Positions 32,563 through 45,711 of a stretch of DNA of 64,000 nt are shown here, piece after piece. The translations under genes were made by a program, and so were the position numbers. Source of the DNA: Eutypa lata (lineage: Eukaryota > Ascomycota > Sordariomycetes > Xylariales > Diatrypaceae); the NCBI GenBank assembly GCA_022661535.1, contig JAKULF010000007.1, forward strand, positions 2,232,001 through 2,296,000, given 5' to 3'. A model generated the notes under the pieces. That model saw only the letters and a program-made list of their open reading frames with translations. It searched no databases and was not told the DNA's origin. Each line of letters starts with the position of its first letter. The stretch's first letter is position 1.

Positions 32563-35008
32563 ATGGAAATGGCGACACCAGAGTCGGAGACTTCAGCTCA
32601 TCAGGAGCAAGCTACGGAATCTGCTCAACAGGAACAAGTTACGGAATCTACGCAACCACCTCAAGTAGGCGAGGAGAATCAAACACAGCCAGAGAAAGCA
32701 ACACAGTCACCTCAAGTGGAGGAGGGATCAACGCAACCAGTTCCAGCAACGCAGGCGACACCGGCAACGCAGGCGACACCGGCAACGCAGGCGACACCGG
32801 CAACGCAGGCGACACCGGCAACGCAGGCGACACCGGCAACACCGTCAACACCGGCGACACAAGAGGTGCCATCTGCTAAGTCAGATGCAGAAGTGCAATC
32901 AGCTCAGCCGCAACAGCGTTTTCTTCCACCACAGCCAGTTCAACTAACGAAACCAGCTTTGGCGCCAAAGCCGTCTCAGCCAAGACAGCAACAACCATAC
33001 CCTCAGCAGCAAGCGCAATCTCATCATCAATTGCAAGTTCACCAATTTAAACCTGGTGATATACCACAAGGCCAGCAGCAATCTAAACCTAGGCATTTAC
33101 CACCAGGCCAGCACCGATTTAGAGCTGGGCATTTACCGCAAGGCCAGCAGCAAGGTCCGCAGCAAGCCCAACAACTTGCGCCTCGTGGACAGCAACTTGC
33201 GCCTCGTGGACAACAACTTGCACCTCGTGGACAGCAAATTGCGCCTCGTGGACAGCAAATTGCACCTCGTGGACAGCAGCCTCCACCGCAAGGACATCCA
33301 CCGCACGGACAGCCTGCACAGAGAGTCCAGCAACCTCTACTGCAAGGACAACGTCCCCTACCTCATGGGCAGCAGCCTCTACCGCAAGGACTACCTCCAC
33401 AGCAAGGGCAGCCTCCGCAGCAAGGGCAGCCTCCGCAGCAAGGGCAGCCTCCGCAGCAAGGACAACCACCACGGCGAGGCCAGCATCCCACTTGGATACT
33501 GGCTCAGCAACCATTCCAAGGAGGCCAGTCAGTATCGGAGAGAATCGAAGCAATAGGAAACCAGAAGTCGCCAGCACCCTCAGCTGAACCCAACCAAGAT
33601 GGCTCTAACCCCACCGCCACCGCACCGTCGCCCAACCCCCAAACTTTCGCGTTGAGACAAAACGAACTGTCCTGCAAAGCAGACTTGTACAATGCTCTTA
33701 GTGCACTGGACCCGTTTAAGACTACTCCCAAGGAATTCATACACCTATTGGTTAAAGCGGCAATGAGGGATGTAGAAATTTCCAAAGCTATTCACACAAT
33801 GAACAACGAAAGACTTCTGCATCCAACTACGTGGCAACCCATGTTTCCACCACAAACTTTTGCTCCGCCCCAGCAACCCCAGTATCACCCATGGGTACCA
33901 CCAGAGGACAATGGGGCACCTCAGCAGGTGCACCCGACCGGTGCTCCAGCTACCAGCACTCCGCAATATGTCCCCCAGGGCGGCCAACCAGCCCAGATGA
34001 CTCAATCTCCGAGTCAACCTCCGAGTCAAGCCAACGGCCAGCCTGTCCAAGCTATGCAGTATCAACCCCCGCCGGCCCCTATGGGGACAAACCCACATGC
34101 AGTTCTGGACTGGCAACATGCGAAGCGAGATGCTCATATTCCTAACGGCAATCCAAGTCAACAAGCTGCCCCTAATCCCAACGTTAACCTAGGCCAGCAT
34201 GCTAGGCCTGTTCCTAACAACGTTCAAAGGAACCAAGTTGCCCCTGCCCCTAGAAGGAATCCGGCCCCGCGTGCTATGCCTATCCCTACTACCAATCCGA
34301 ACTTCAATCTTCCACCCGGCGCAGCCAACAAATTAAGCGGCAACGGCGCGGCGGCGGACGACGGCGAGCCCCCGGAAAAGAAGGAACCGTCGTGCAACTA
34401 CACCTGGCTCGTTGACCGAACCGAAGTGCACCTGGGCTGGACGGGCAACTGGGACAAGTATTCGGAGATCCGACAGCACAGCCTCGGCATCGGCGTCGCC
34501 AGCAAGATCTTGAAGATGCTTCAGCAGATGGAGAAGAACATGGAGAAGCACAAGACGTTCCCGAACCGCGTCCACGTGCTCTGCGTCATGCGTGAGAGTG
34601 AGTTATTTTCCTATTTATTTTCCTTGTTTTGGTAGCTATGTAGCTTTAGTGCTTGAGGTTACTTAAAGGGGCGTTTTCCGGGGCCAAGGGTCTCCCGGAT
34701 ATCTCCCACGCCTTTGCTAGAATATCTGCAAAGGACAATTACTGACTCCAGATGTTGCAGTGCTCATGGCGACGCTGGAGACCGAGTCGATCGTCGGCAC
34801 CGAGGTGCGTGAAAACGCGCAGGGCTACGACGCCACGTACGTCGCGGCCGTCGAGAAGCTGACGCCGCCCCAGAGGCGGAAGTTGAGGGCCCTGGAAGGC
34901 GGGAAGGTGGTAGAAGAGCTCAAGGAGCTCATCAGTGAGGCGAAGCATCAGAATATGTTCCCGCGTCTCGAGGAGGCCCTGAAGACGATTGAGAAGAAGG
35001 ACGACTAA
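32563..35008 (+). CDS. Gln/Pro-rich repeat protein with ordered C-terminal domain
   Basis: Two exons, 32563-34597 and 34761-35008; donor GTGAGT and acceptor TTGCAG join in phase 1 and give 760 residues. Residues 1-350 are low complexity, built from three DNA tandem arrays: ATQATP five times (62-91), QLAPRGQ five times (204-238) and QQGQPP four times (280-303). Residues about 350-430 include a short ordered stretch (KADLYNALSALDPF...), then more Pro/Gln. The last 170 residues are different: no Gln/Pro bias, GC-rich codons, a Trp/Tyr-containing start (LVDRTEVHLGWTGNWDKY) and long charged helices that continue through exon 2. I do not recognise this domain. The Gln-rich part resembles prion-like or condensate-forming regions; that is inference. 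ATG at 32563 is the first; another lies two codons on. Confidence 0.75.
32746..32835 (+). repeat. 18-base tandem repeat, five units
   Basis: Five nearly perfect copies of GCAACGCAGGCGACACCG coding ATQATP. The unit is a multiple of three, so copy changes keep frame; the same array opens a long frame on the other strand and in a second plus frame, which are shadows. Confidence 0.95.
33172..33276 (+). repeat. 21-base tandem repeat, five units
   Basis: Five copies of CAACTTGCGCCTCGTGGACAG with a few changes, coding QLAPRGQ or QIAPRGQ, inside the Gln/Pro-rich gene. Confidence 0.95.
33400..33471 (+). repeat. 18-base tandem repeat, four units
   Basis: Three identical copies of CAGCAAGGGCAGCCTCCG and a fourth, diverged one, coding QQGQPP in the Gln/Pro-rich gene. 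Confidence 0.95.
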
Positions 35009-38000
35009 TGAATAGCCGGGGAAGTGTGCAGTGCACGAGCAAGACATAGAAGGGGCCATGGAGTTAGATACCCAAGGGTTGGAATTGAGGCGTCTCGGAT
35101 TACAACTGACATAGATCTTATAAGTAGTGTACCAATATAATGATTCTTCCATCTGCTGTGTCGTTGGATATTTGACGCCAGTTCACAACTCGCCTTAGTC
35201 TACCCTTACTGAGACACAACTTAGAGCCAGAGAGGATACGCCTTGCAGGCCATGGTTAAGTAAATGCTACCTTCAAGCAACCTGCATGGCTTAGCTTGCC
35301 GAGCTCACTATATGTTTAGCTGTAGAATTAGAGTACTGGTTAGAACAGCCCTGCTGTAGATGCAATCTACTCTCACTAAGGCGGTATATGGAGCCCCTAT
35401 GACACGAACGATATCTGTCTAGAACCCACATTGTAAGGATTGGCTATCTAAGTTTTATTGTTCGTTCAACCCAAACATGTGAAGGGAATGTAAGTACTTA
35501 GGGGTGAATAACTAGGCGGCTTGAAGATATTCTGATGGCTGAATTCGTATAAATTACGAGTGATATGTTGAATCTTTCGGGGAGCATGATGTTTGTAATA
35601 CTTCTGAATATAGGGGTTTAAAGATCAGGCATGCTGGTGTTGGCCATATTTCTGATGTCCATACGATTAGTCATTATCCCGTGCTTCAATATGACTTGGC
35701 CAAGCTAAAGTTACTGCCCCGGCTTATAAACACAATACAATAGGGCATGCTTTCGCCCAGTGCTAATAACTCCCATTTATAATAAGACCGGAAAGGATGA
35801 ATGGAGTAGATAGTCAGGCCCTTATCGAACGCCTTAGATGTCCACATCCAGAACAGAGGAAGCAATTTACTTTATAATGATGACCTTGAATATCCGTCAA
35901 GACAGGCCTTGTCCGCTACGTTGCATGGTTTTATTCCCAGACTTCCCCGGCCAAGATTATGTGCCCGGTGAAACCGAAAACGAGAGGTAGGAAGGCGTGT
36001 TAGAGCGGCGGAAGGGGTTATGAGACAGTGATGCTAGGTATAATTAATATGAATCAATGGTATAAGACCCTCACTATGGCTAAGACCTCTAGAGGTGAGG
36101 CGCCGTACTTGGCGTGGTCTTATTGATTCTCAAAGGTTGAAATGACTTCATCACAATGGAAGTTTTGTTGCACGCTTTGATGGCCTCATTTGATGGGAAG
36201 GGACATCATCGGGTGGGAGGGGAAAGGGAATATGTATCGCTATATATATTGGTTATAACGAAATCGAACAAATTGTGTGACCATATAACGGCGTATGGGT
36301 TTATAGTCCGTCTGCACTACAGTTATCAAGGCTAGGAGCGTAAAGAAAGGAACAAACACACATCCCAGGGCACTACCATGGGAGACCCCCTTTCTGCACA
36401 CCCCTACTTCCTGCACAGCAAAAACTTTGGATCACCATACAAATCCCAAAAACGCCTTTAGCTATAACTTTGCCATTTTGACTTGTAAAAATCTAATATT
36501 TTGTAATTATTATAATTACGTAAAAAAGATTGAAAACGCGAAGATTCTGTATTTTTCAGATTTTTAATTCGAAAATTATAATATAAATTAAGTTTTTTAA
36601 AGTTTGTATATATTTTTAGTAAAGAAAAAATATTACGTATTAAATTATAATAAATCGAAATAAATACTTAAAATTACGAACTTAACATTATTGTAATGCG
36701 AAGAATTTAAGGATCATTTTGGTATATATCTTTTGTTTACAGCTTAAAAATTGAAGGAGTTTATTTTTTCGAGCTGTTTTGTATGGCAAATTTGTATGGA
36801 GCATGCAGAAGGTGGGGGCGTGCAGAAAGGGGGTCTTACATGGTAATGGCTGTGAGCTAGATGACTCTTATGAATCTGTGTATTCCAACCAACTGTCCGT
36901 TTGAAAGTTATGGGGTACTTGATGTTTCAGAGGAAATAAGTAGAAGATTATATACTTAATTACCCTTAGAAGGACCATGAGTTATTAGATGGGCACCATC
37001 TAGTTCACTCATGAGTTCTTACTGTATTTAGGCTAGAGTCCTTAACCATAGGCGCATGGTTAATCTAAAAGCTTGGATGACTAATACGAATGGTATATAT
37101 TACCTTAGAATTAGCACAGCAATTGAAAATCCCCTAGATAGAGTATATGCTACATTCAAAGCAGGATAAGTAAAGTCCGAAACTACTATAAGCGACGTTT
37201 TATCACCTTCTTGAACTGAACTTGAAGATGTAGAAGCGAGGCATGTATACTACCTACTCGGTCATCCGGGTGTGGAAAATAGTCCAAGTCCGGTCATACG
37301 GCGGCCACAGAAACCGAGTGGAAGTCGTTGACGAGAATCCTGCTGACGTTTTAGCGTGGCCCTAAGGCTGTGCGTCATTACCGATCTCACGATATGTGCA
37401 TCATAGAATACGTAGAATAATAGAGCTGGTCCCGGCTAGTCCCGAATATTACTGTAGAAATCATCCCATGTATCGTCGTTCGTGAATAAATGCTTTTATG
37501 CTCGTTGACTACAGTATATGGATGTGTATACGTAGAACTCTAAAACTAGTGTGCTAAACGATTCCAATTAACTAACTAGGTAACTATTTAGCAACACAAC
37601 CCCGCAGTGACAACGTTCGAATGTTTGACGATCATGGAACGATATGATCCAAGCCCGTTCGTCCAAATGGCTACCACACTTTTATGTACATAAGTTAGTT
37701 ACGTGCAGGACATGCTACCACATTGGGGAGAACCCCGCAGTCTTTCATCAACACCAACCAGCGACTCAAGAAGTCGGGATGCGCAGATCCATGGAAACTC
37801 TGTTTGTAGCGGACCTGAATTCAATTCCCTAGCTAGGTAACCATCAGCATCGCAAGCCATGCAAGATGCCGTTCGTTCTTGGATCTTCAATGCCATCATT
37901 CTTCCAATGGAGGCCTCAAACGGTCTGATGAGGCCCACGATATGTGTTTCTCTTTTAAGATTTCAAAACATTGGCGATGAAGAAGAGTCTGGGGATGTTG

Positions 38001-39264
38001 TCGCATATTTGTTTCTACCTAGTGTTAGTTAGTTACTTCGTAACTTGCGACGAAAATAGGATGCCAGCTACGCTCAACACGCTAAACTGCTTGGGGACGA
38101 AACCAATGTGACGGATCTCTCCCGGATACCTGAGCTAACCAACTAGTTAACCTGAGCTTGACCGCCAGAGAGACCCTGAAGACCATGATTCTCTTCTGGG
38201 GTAATTTGGGACCCGCGCAGACCTTAGAGTTAGTTAGTGGGCAGGTGGGGTTCATCTGCATAAGTGGCCCAAGCTCCTCAACGGGTGGGAGACAGTGGAG
38301 TCAATTAGTTAGTGCAACTGGCCGCTGTGACTCCCCGTCCTGACAGTCGGTCCCTTGCCAGCTTTTTTTGTCCAGCTTTCCTTTTGTCAGACAACGTTGA
38401 AACGAAGAAACCATTCATCAAAGCGCGTCATCAATCTGGCATTTCATTCTCTTAAAAAGGTTCTTAGCGAGATTTTTCTATTATTATCATTGTTGTTTCA
38501 TGGAAAGATTCCTGCTCAAAACAAAAGCACTGGATGTCGGGATCATTGACCGACTCCAACGGACATATCCAAGGGATCCCAAGCGAGACCCGGACGTGCC
38601 AGGGCTGCCAGGGAAGCTATCTGGACTTGTCATTATCTTATTACACGTAGTTAATGGGGCTTGCTAGAATAATGAATGTACTACCTACATCAAGCTCAAA
38701 TAATTGTCTACGCGGGATTCGCCTCCTTTTGCTGTACCCCATACATGATAGACATGCATGTCATGACCTTGGAGTATGCACCAACAAGGTATACGTACGT
38801 ATATACTCTATACATGGACTATATATGAAGTGGATAACATCTAGAACTGCTAGAAGCAACTACCGCCTTGGCTTTGGGATTGGCAGCTCCAGCTAGTGTA
38901 GTGCTTCCATGTTCAACAGATCTCGCTCACCCCCCCTGAGGAATTGAGACCAGCTCACGCATCCATCCAGGTAATAGCACCGTAGGTATTGGTAATCATC
39001 CGACTGGCTCCCTCCTCTCCTCGCAATACAAGCACATCGGACATCCGGCTCCCACAAATACTGCCGTCTTATCCTCTCTCTCGCTCGCATCCCACCATCA
39101 ACTTGATTTATCCTTTGTTCCTGATCTCATCCTATCCTTATCCATTTAACATACTGTCTAGTGCAAGACATCAATACACACATCTACACTTATACACCTA
39201 TACACCTATCTCTACATCCTTCCCCTAAAAGTCACAGCTTCTTTGCTTTATATCTCTTAGCAAC
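35009..39264. other. AT-rich intergenic tract containing a MITE
   Basis: No gene is supported over 4.2 kb. A transposable element lies at 36376-36843 (listed separately). Short frames at 37644-37938 and 38158-38549 have no domains. The final 350 bases before 39265 contain CTCTC and CA-rich runs and several CATC words, as expected for the promoter and leader of the next gene. Confidence 0.5.
36376..36843. mobile_element. MITE with long terminal inverted repeats and TA target duplication
   Basis: Element of 468 bases. The left end CCATGGGAGACCCCCTTTCT and the reverse complement of the right end CCATGTAAGACCCCCTTTCT match closely, and the match continues through CTGCAC-CCCC-AC---CTGCA for about 45 bases. 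TA stands directly outside both ends (36374-36375 and 36844-36845), the duplication made by Tc1/mariner/pogo transposases. The interior is very AT-rich and codes for nothing, so this is a non-autonomous copy. Assignment to the pogo/Fot1 group is inference from the TA duplication and fungal host. Confidence 0.88.
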
Positions 39265-39978
39265 ATGGTCGGACCCCGTCTTACTGCCCCCGTTTCCAAG
39301 ATCGCCCGCTCTATCAGCACGTCTGCTTCGGCTTCGGTGCCCAAGTCGGCTTCCGGCACTATCATCACAAGCTCCAAGGCAGCTGCGCCTCTATCTCGGA
39401 AATATGCCGACCTTCTCAAGGAGCGGAATGTAGAGTGGGATGTAAGTTTGCTCCTAGTCAGATCCTGTCGATTCCATGTTGGATATGAGAGAGCCTGATC
39501 TAACTAACACCTACTGTAGCACCCTCGTTCCATCTATACCCGCTCCTCGAACCGCCCGCATCCTCCCCAGAAGACGATGCGCCTGATGCAGACCTTCACC
39601 ACGTCCGCCCCCCTGGAAGCGCAAGCTAGCGCTACCACAATGGACCAGATGATCATTCCTTTCTCCCCTCAGACCTCCGCCAGCGACGCGTTTACCGTCC
39701 GCGTCCCGCTTCTCCCCGACAACTTCGCCACACAGTACGCTCCCGAGGAGGTTGACGGGCCCTTAGCTACCCCAGAAATCCACATCGTCGCCGCGAATCC
39801 GGAGACGGTCGTCCCCGCCGCCTTTACCGAGGTTGAGGGGATGGGCGTCGATGGCGTGGAGCTCAAGTTCGTCCACGAGGGCCAGGAGAGCGAGCAGGAC
39901 TCGCTCACAGACATGTGGAAAGGTCTTGTTGGCGATGTCTTCGGCAACAGCAAGAGCGGTGGCAGATTCGCAGTCTGA
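39265..39978 (+). CDS. Hypothetical protein, probably mitochondrial, 211 residues
   Basis: Two exons, 39265-39441 and 39520-39978, with a GTAAGT donor, a CTAACTAAC branch and a CTGTAG acceptor; phase 0. The first 45 residues are rich in Ser, Ala, Arg and Lys with no acids (MVGPRLTAPVSKIARSISTS), which is typical of a mitochondrial targeting sequence. The remainder has Pro-rich stretches, a run VRVPLLPDNFATQYAPEE, and an acidic C-terminal part ending GGRFAV. I do not recognise a catalytic domain. Start is the only ATG before the presequence. Organelle location is inference. Confidence 0.78.
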
Positions 39979-42900
39979 AGAGGGGATTCAAAATTGACAA
40001 TCCGATGAACGGGTTGTCTACGATAAAAACCTGAAGAGTGATGATCGGTTGGATAGACAAATGGGTTTTTGGGGGTGGGCGCGGGGCAGCTTTTGCGACG
40101 GCGTGATTTCAGACTCGACTCTTTGATCGAGTTGGCGGTTTTCTGATGGTGTGACATTCAGTTACTTTAAGTGCTTTTAATGGGGCGTTGGATTTTTTTT
40201 TCGTTTCCCTTTTGTACCAGCAATTGGCGCCCAGCTCATCCGGTCATTTTGTCGCGGCAATGACTGATGATATATCTTCGAAAGATACTTGACTTGACTG
40301 CAAGAGTAGCTGTCATTACAACACAAATACATACGTACACCATCGTGATGCGAGTGATAATCATTCTAATGGCCTCTGAATTTCTTTGCAGTACGCAGAC
40401 AGACGATGGGGCTACTATAAGTGAATGCTAGTATCGCATATACGATAGGAGAAGGTAGACTCCTCACCAACGAAGGGACCACAAGCAATTCTTACCTAAC
40501 TTGTGGTACAAAGGACTGCGTTGCCATGAGGCCAATACCCTTGATTGCCCCGTCAGCAATGCATTTCACTTTCATCTCAACTCCAATGAGTACGGTAACG
40601 TGTTTGTCTATATCATACGTTTAGCCAAGCTAGTATAGCTGCATCCAACTATCTATCTTACGTCCACAATACCTCATTGCATAAGTACCTACCTGCTGAA
40701 GACAGCCTGGCATTCAAGACAGCATTTAGTTTAGCTTTGACCCTAAGCAAATGCATGTGGAGCTTCCTGGTTATATGCAGCCCACAAATATCGACAGCAA
40801 ACAAGCTCTTCATCGGGCTCGCTATTGGTTTCCGATGGGGGTCCCTCCCTATAAGCAGCTATACTACATACCTAGCTACGTAGTTGGCCTAGTTAGGTTA
40901 TACTGAGATCCTTCCTGCTGCCCGTCAACCTCCCTATCACCGGGAGGCATACTCTGTTATCTCGTCATGAAGATCCATCACCCAACCCTTTCCCGATTAT
41001 TTCGCGCCAATGAACCGAGGATCTATATCTAGTTCCTACATACCTAGGTATGTATGTGGAGCTAGACGTCGAGCTACAATCTTCCTATACTAACTGAGGT
41101 GATATGCTATGTATGCCGTGCTACATGATGATTGGACCTCGTTTTTAGGTCGCCATAGGTTCCCCAAGTACCTACGTAGCCAGTAGAACCAACACAACAT
41201 GTAGTATAACGACAGACTTTCTCCTCTCTAACTTAGCTATATGATATTCGCCCACTCCTCGATCGAATGGGCACAATACCGTCGTCAATCGGCCTGTGAA
41301 GGCGCTTCTCATGTCGCCGTCATTAGGCTCTTGGCGACCGACTGGGAGTGTTGATTTAAGGTTCCAGTCCATCACGGCTCGGTGCGGGTCCCACAAGCCT
41401 GTGATACTGTTTTGTACGGCGTTTGGTGGAGACAATCGGCCCCCATAGCCGAGGATACTTACTTACATTGGTAACTATTACTATGTATGTAACGCTAACC
41501 GATTCACGCAATCGTTCCGAACAACCGCGGGGGTAGAGTCTATGTATGTATGTACTTATTAGTCGTGATCATAAATAAACTAATGTGGGCTAACAAAAGC
41601 TTCTCATAACCGAGGTGTTGGATACAGTTTGATAGGCACGTAGACGTGTTGGTAACTATGCTTCGTAGCAGAGCTGGTCGGTTATCTAATTTCATTCTTA
41701 TGGGTAGGATCTAAGATGATCGTACGTAGTTAGTACGTATGGAAGATTCGTGGGCTTCGAGTTATGGTTAAGTAATATTGTTGCAAACAAGGACGGGGCC
41801 TCATAAATATGAGTGCAAGTTGATACGTCCCGAAGCTTTCATCTTCGACTCAAACTCCGAATCATGACTAGGTAGTCTAGTCTGGTTCTTTCATATGATT
41901 CTAGATCCTATCTTGTAAAGGGGATGGATAACCAACTTCCACCTATGTCCCAAGCCGTACTTCTAGCCAGAAACATTATAGCCTCATCCCCTGGATTCTT
42001 TTCTCCCCATCAGCTTGTGAAGTAAGACCAGTTAGTTGCCCAGAACCTAAGATGGCCTATCATCTCCGGCAGGTGTTCCGTCCAAGCTAGTAAGATTTTA
42101 ACGGCGGAGAATGGTGCTTACATTGATTGCACTCTACCTCGCATCCAAGACGAACATGTCGCGAGATCCCATCCACGCTGTGCCATCATTCTTCCGCTTG
42201 TTTCATGGCCAATTCCTGCGGATATCGCATAAGAATATAGGCCGAAACTACTATCCAAAACTTCGATGCTTGAACGCGCGATCATTTGCCGAATCCAACA
42301 TATCAGCAACTTAGTACTAGCATGAGGAGAAGCAGGAAAAACGTTGTGAGAAATAGGCGGCTCGGTTTCTAGCATGACTCGGTCCCATCGGGGCCTCCTG
42401 TATCCCATCTTGGGTTTTAGGTAGTCTAAGTTACTAGAGAGATTGGTGGAACGTGCTATGGATCGCCACTATATATATATAGCTAGTCCCGACTTGTCCG
42501 GGATTAGACTGTGTCTTCTAGAAAATACAACATCCTTTTAGGTATTAAGCAAGATAAAAATTTCGTAGTATTAGGGTCATAGGCTTGAATCGTTCATAGT
42601 CAATATGCTGTACTAAGGAAAATATCACTTAGCTCTGTCTCCTTACGCCCAAGGAACTGTACTATCTCGTCCATATTAGCTTCGCGAACAACATCTACTG
42701 CTATCAGACAGATCCTTCTGGTCTTCATTTTCAGTGGAATATGGCAAAAGTTCACAATGCTTTTGGTCGCTACACAGTCATTAGTGCAAGGCCACGCCTT
42801 ACTTACGAACCCGGAAAGGCGTTAAGTCGAGCATCTCAGATATGTGATGGTACGTGGTTTACCATCCCTGTTGGATATCGTAGTGAATATACATAGCGTT

Positions 42901-45711
42901 ATTGCTACTAGAGAAATAGCGGTTCCGTTTTTACAATGGCCGTGTAGTGACTTTGCCTCATCCTCATCATCAACTAAAGTCATCGTTGTAGAGTGACTAT
43001 GGTCACAAGCATGGTGTTGACAGTTGTACCGTCACCATTCCCAGTTGGAAGCAACATTGTTGTCCTGTCGTAGCTCATCATTTCAATTATGAAAACGAGT
43101 GTCATGATGGTGGGTGGTCTAGCATCACTCGTTCCTAGAGCATGTTTATATTATAGACTACAAATAGGCTCGGTCAGAAAAGGATACGAGCTCGCGTTTT
43201 ATTTCGGAAGAGATGGTATCAAAGCACTGCCAGAATAGTGTATATGCTAATAAACACGGACATGATTTGCACCCCAGGTGGGTGTCAGACTGTCTAAACA
43301 TTCTCCGTCTCCATTTTGGTAAACATCCGCCAATCAACAAAATGTATTGTCACCAATTTACCATTGGCTGGAAAATATCGCGGAACGTTCGACATTGGGC
43401 ATTCGTTCATTGGCTCCCATTTTATAACCAATAGTTATCCCTACCGTCGGCGTGGAACAGAGACCCTCTCCGTTGAAACCCTTTTATAAATGTAAGTCCC
43501 CTCCAACAACAACTTAACCCAACTTCCCTTCTTTGATCTTTCCTCTAGTTCACGATTTCTACCCGGACTTACCACTTTGCTTCTATAATACTTTACTGGA
43601 GTTCGCCTTTTAGGATTTCACCGAGCACGTGATCTGCTTACGCCTCGAGCCTGATAGAACTCGCCTGCCGCCGTTGCTGCTAGGCCGCTAGATTTTCCGT
43701 CGAATTCACGAAGTACCAGGGAATCTGTTTGGGAAATGTCATCTGCTAGGAACGACTTCTCCCTGCTCATGGTCATCCTCCTCTCTCTCGACTGAGGAGT
43801 CTCGAAGTTGGGCTGACAGAATAGCCCGCATCCGAACAACGAGACTGGTGCCTAACCGGCTGCATGAGAAGAGCAAGGATGCTGCAGAAACACCTGCCAA
43901 GCCTGCAGACGTATGTACCACACCGACATTTGCGGGTATTACGAGCCAGGGAGCCTTACATCTTGATAGCCAACAGACGGGGATCGACAGAGTTTAGACG
44001 TAACTCGTCAAATCCGGGTGGCTCCGTTCATTCCCACATACCACAAGAAGTATCCCTCGGGTTACATTGCATGCTCAAGGCGTTTGACGGCCCTGTTGCA
44101 TGGTCATTCGGCGCATTGACGTGTCACCGGATTTCGATCTCGATCTTCGTCGAGTTAATTTTGGAAAGTTGAGCAGTGTATCCTCGAGTACCTCGACCAA
44201 AAACCTCAAAACAGACTCGAGAATCTTTAGCCATCAACTGGCGCATGACTTCAATTGTCAAAGGGATCATCACATGCGCCAATTGGAACCAGATAGGGGG
44301 GTCAATGCCGGATGCAATGCTACAGCATATACTGTCCTTGCTGGTCGGGTGAGACTATCTCAAATCCCACCCTGTCTATTGTTGGTCAATTCCTCGGCCG
44401 GACCCTACTTCAATTGCCCCTATCATGTCCTAAAGTAAGATGAAACTCTGTGACTCATGGCTCTATCCCGGTCGTACTACCTTAAGGCTCCAAGTGGAAA
44501 CCCTAGGGCTTCTCTATATCGCTATATCTCGGGGACTCCCGACCACCCCGTCTCTCTTCCCGGCGAGCTTACCACTCGGGGGGGCTTGAGGGTGAATTGC
44601 TGATAGCTGATGTCAATTATGGTTAGCCTGTGCCTCACGGATGGACATACCACAGTGAATCTCCATATTCCCTGGCGAGCCCATAGGAAGCAGGAGCACG
44701 TAACATGACATCTCAAGGACCAATCAATTGCATCATGTGACTTCAGCATACTGCGAAGATGATATGACTAATCAGAAACTTGAATACTTCTAAGGATCTA
44801 TCATTTGTTGGACGCGGCCTCGGAAACGGGGAATTCATTCACGTGGGTACAGTTGATCGATGCATAAAGTGATGTAGCTTGAATTTGATTCTTGAACTAT
44901 CTTGTACATGTAACTCTGCATATGTTGTTATACTTCCGGCATCTATCCGGTACTCTGGATCGCCAATCATCTGCTTACATTATTCCACTAGTCGGATCCC
45001 TTCCCTACCTAGCCTTTCATGGCTTGCAGTTGCGTTACCACCCTTATCTTGCGGTTTATTGCGAACATATACTTATACTGATATATGTGTATGCCTTGAG
45101 GGACTCTGTTAAATCTTAATTATAATACCTCATATAGACAGGAAAAGACAATAATTCCCCCTTGAGGAAATAGAGATCTGCCGTAAGCACGTGCAAAGCC
45201 GGGAACCTAAGGACACAACTACTGCCTTATCAACTCTAGCCTCTATAATTACACTAATTACACCATATTTGAAGGGCCAACACGTCACTCATGTATTTAA
45301 CGCCAAGGCTTTTGTAGGAAACCGGCAAAACAGCCTAGAGCTTACCTAGTGAGCCGTCCGCGTCATTATGTGGTAGGGTGCAAGGTCGTCGATATTCTAG
45401 GAGGCTCACCGACCCTAGAATCATGTTTGATAGTTGCTTCTATATTGTACATTTGCCTTGCTGGCATATTTATAGTTGGCTCGATCCCAGATGTTCACAA
45501 TCATCCCTTACGTTCAAACTATGACTCCAGGACATTCACGATTCGAGTATATGAATATCAACTTTCAGTTAAATTGTATGTAAGAAGACTGCTCGCTGTT
45601 TAGTACTGCTCCATTAATGGGTGGTTACCCTTGAGAGACTACCTGAACTACGTACATTTTCTCCACGTTACCCCAGCCAGAGGCCGGAATCGCATCCATC
45701 GTCTAGCAAGC
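39979..45711. other. Gene-poor tract with possible relics
   Basis: No intact gene could be supported. TACCTAGGTA occurs at 41041-41050. A TATA-like TTTTATAAAT at about 43481-43490 is followed by a pyrimidine-rich leader-like stretch and then, at 43680-43915 and 44100-44350, reading frames of protein-like composition (SRSWADRIARIR..., VSPDFDLDLRRVNFG...), the first ending at a GTATGT donor-like site. They do not join into a complete model, so a decayed or mis-seen gene is possible here. Elsewhere only short frames occur. Confidence 0.4.
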
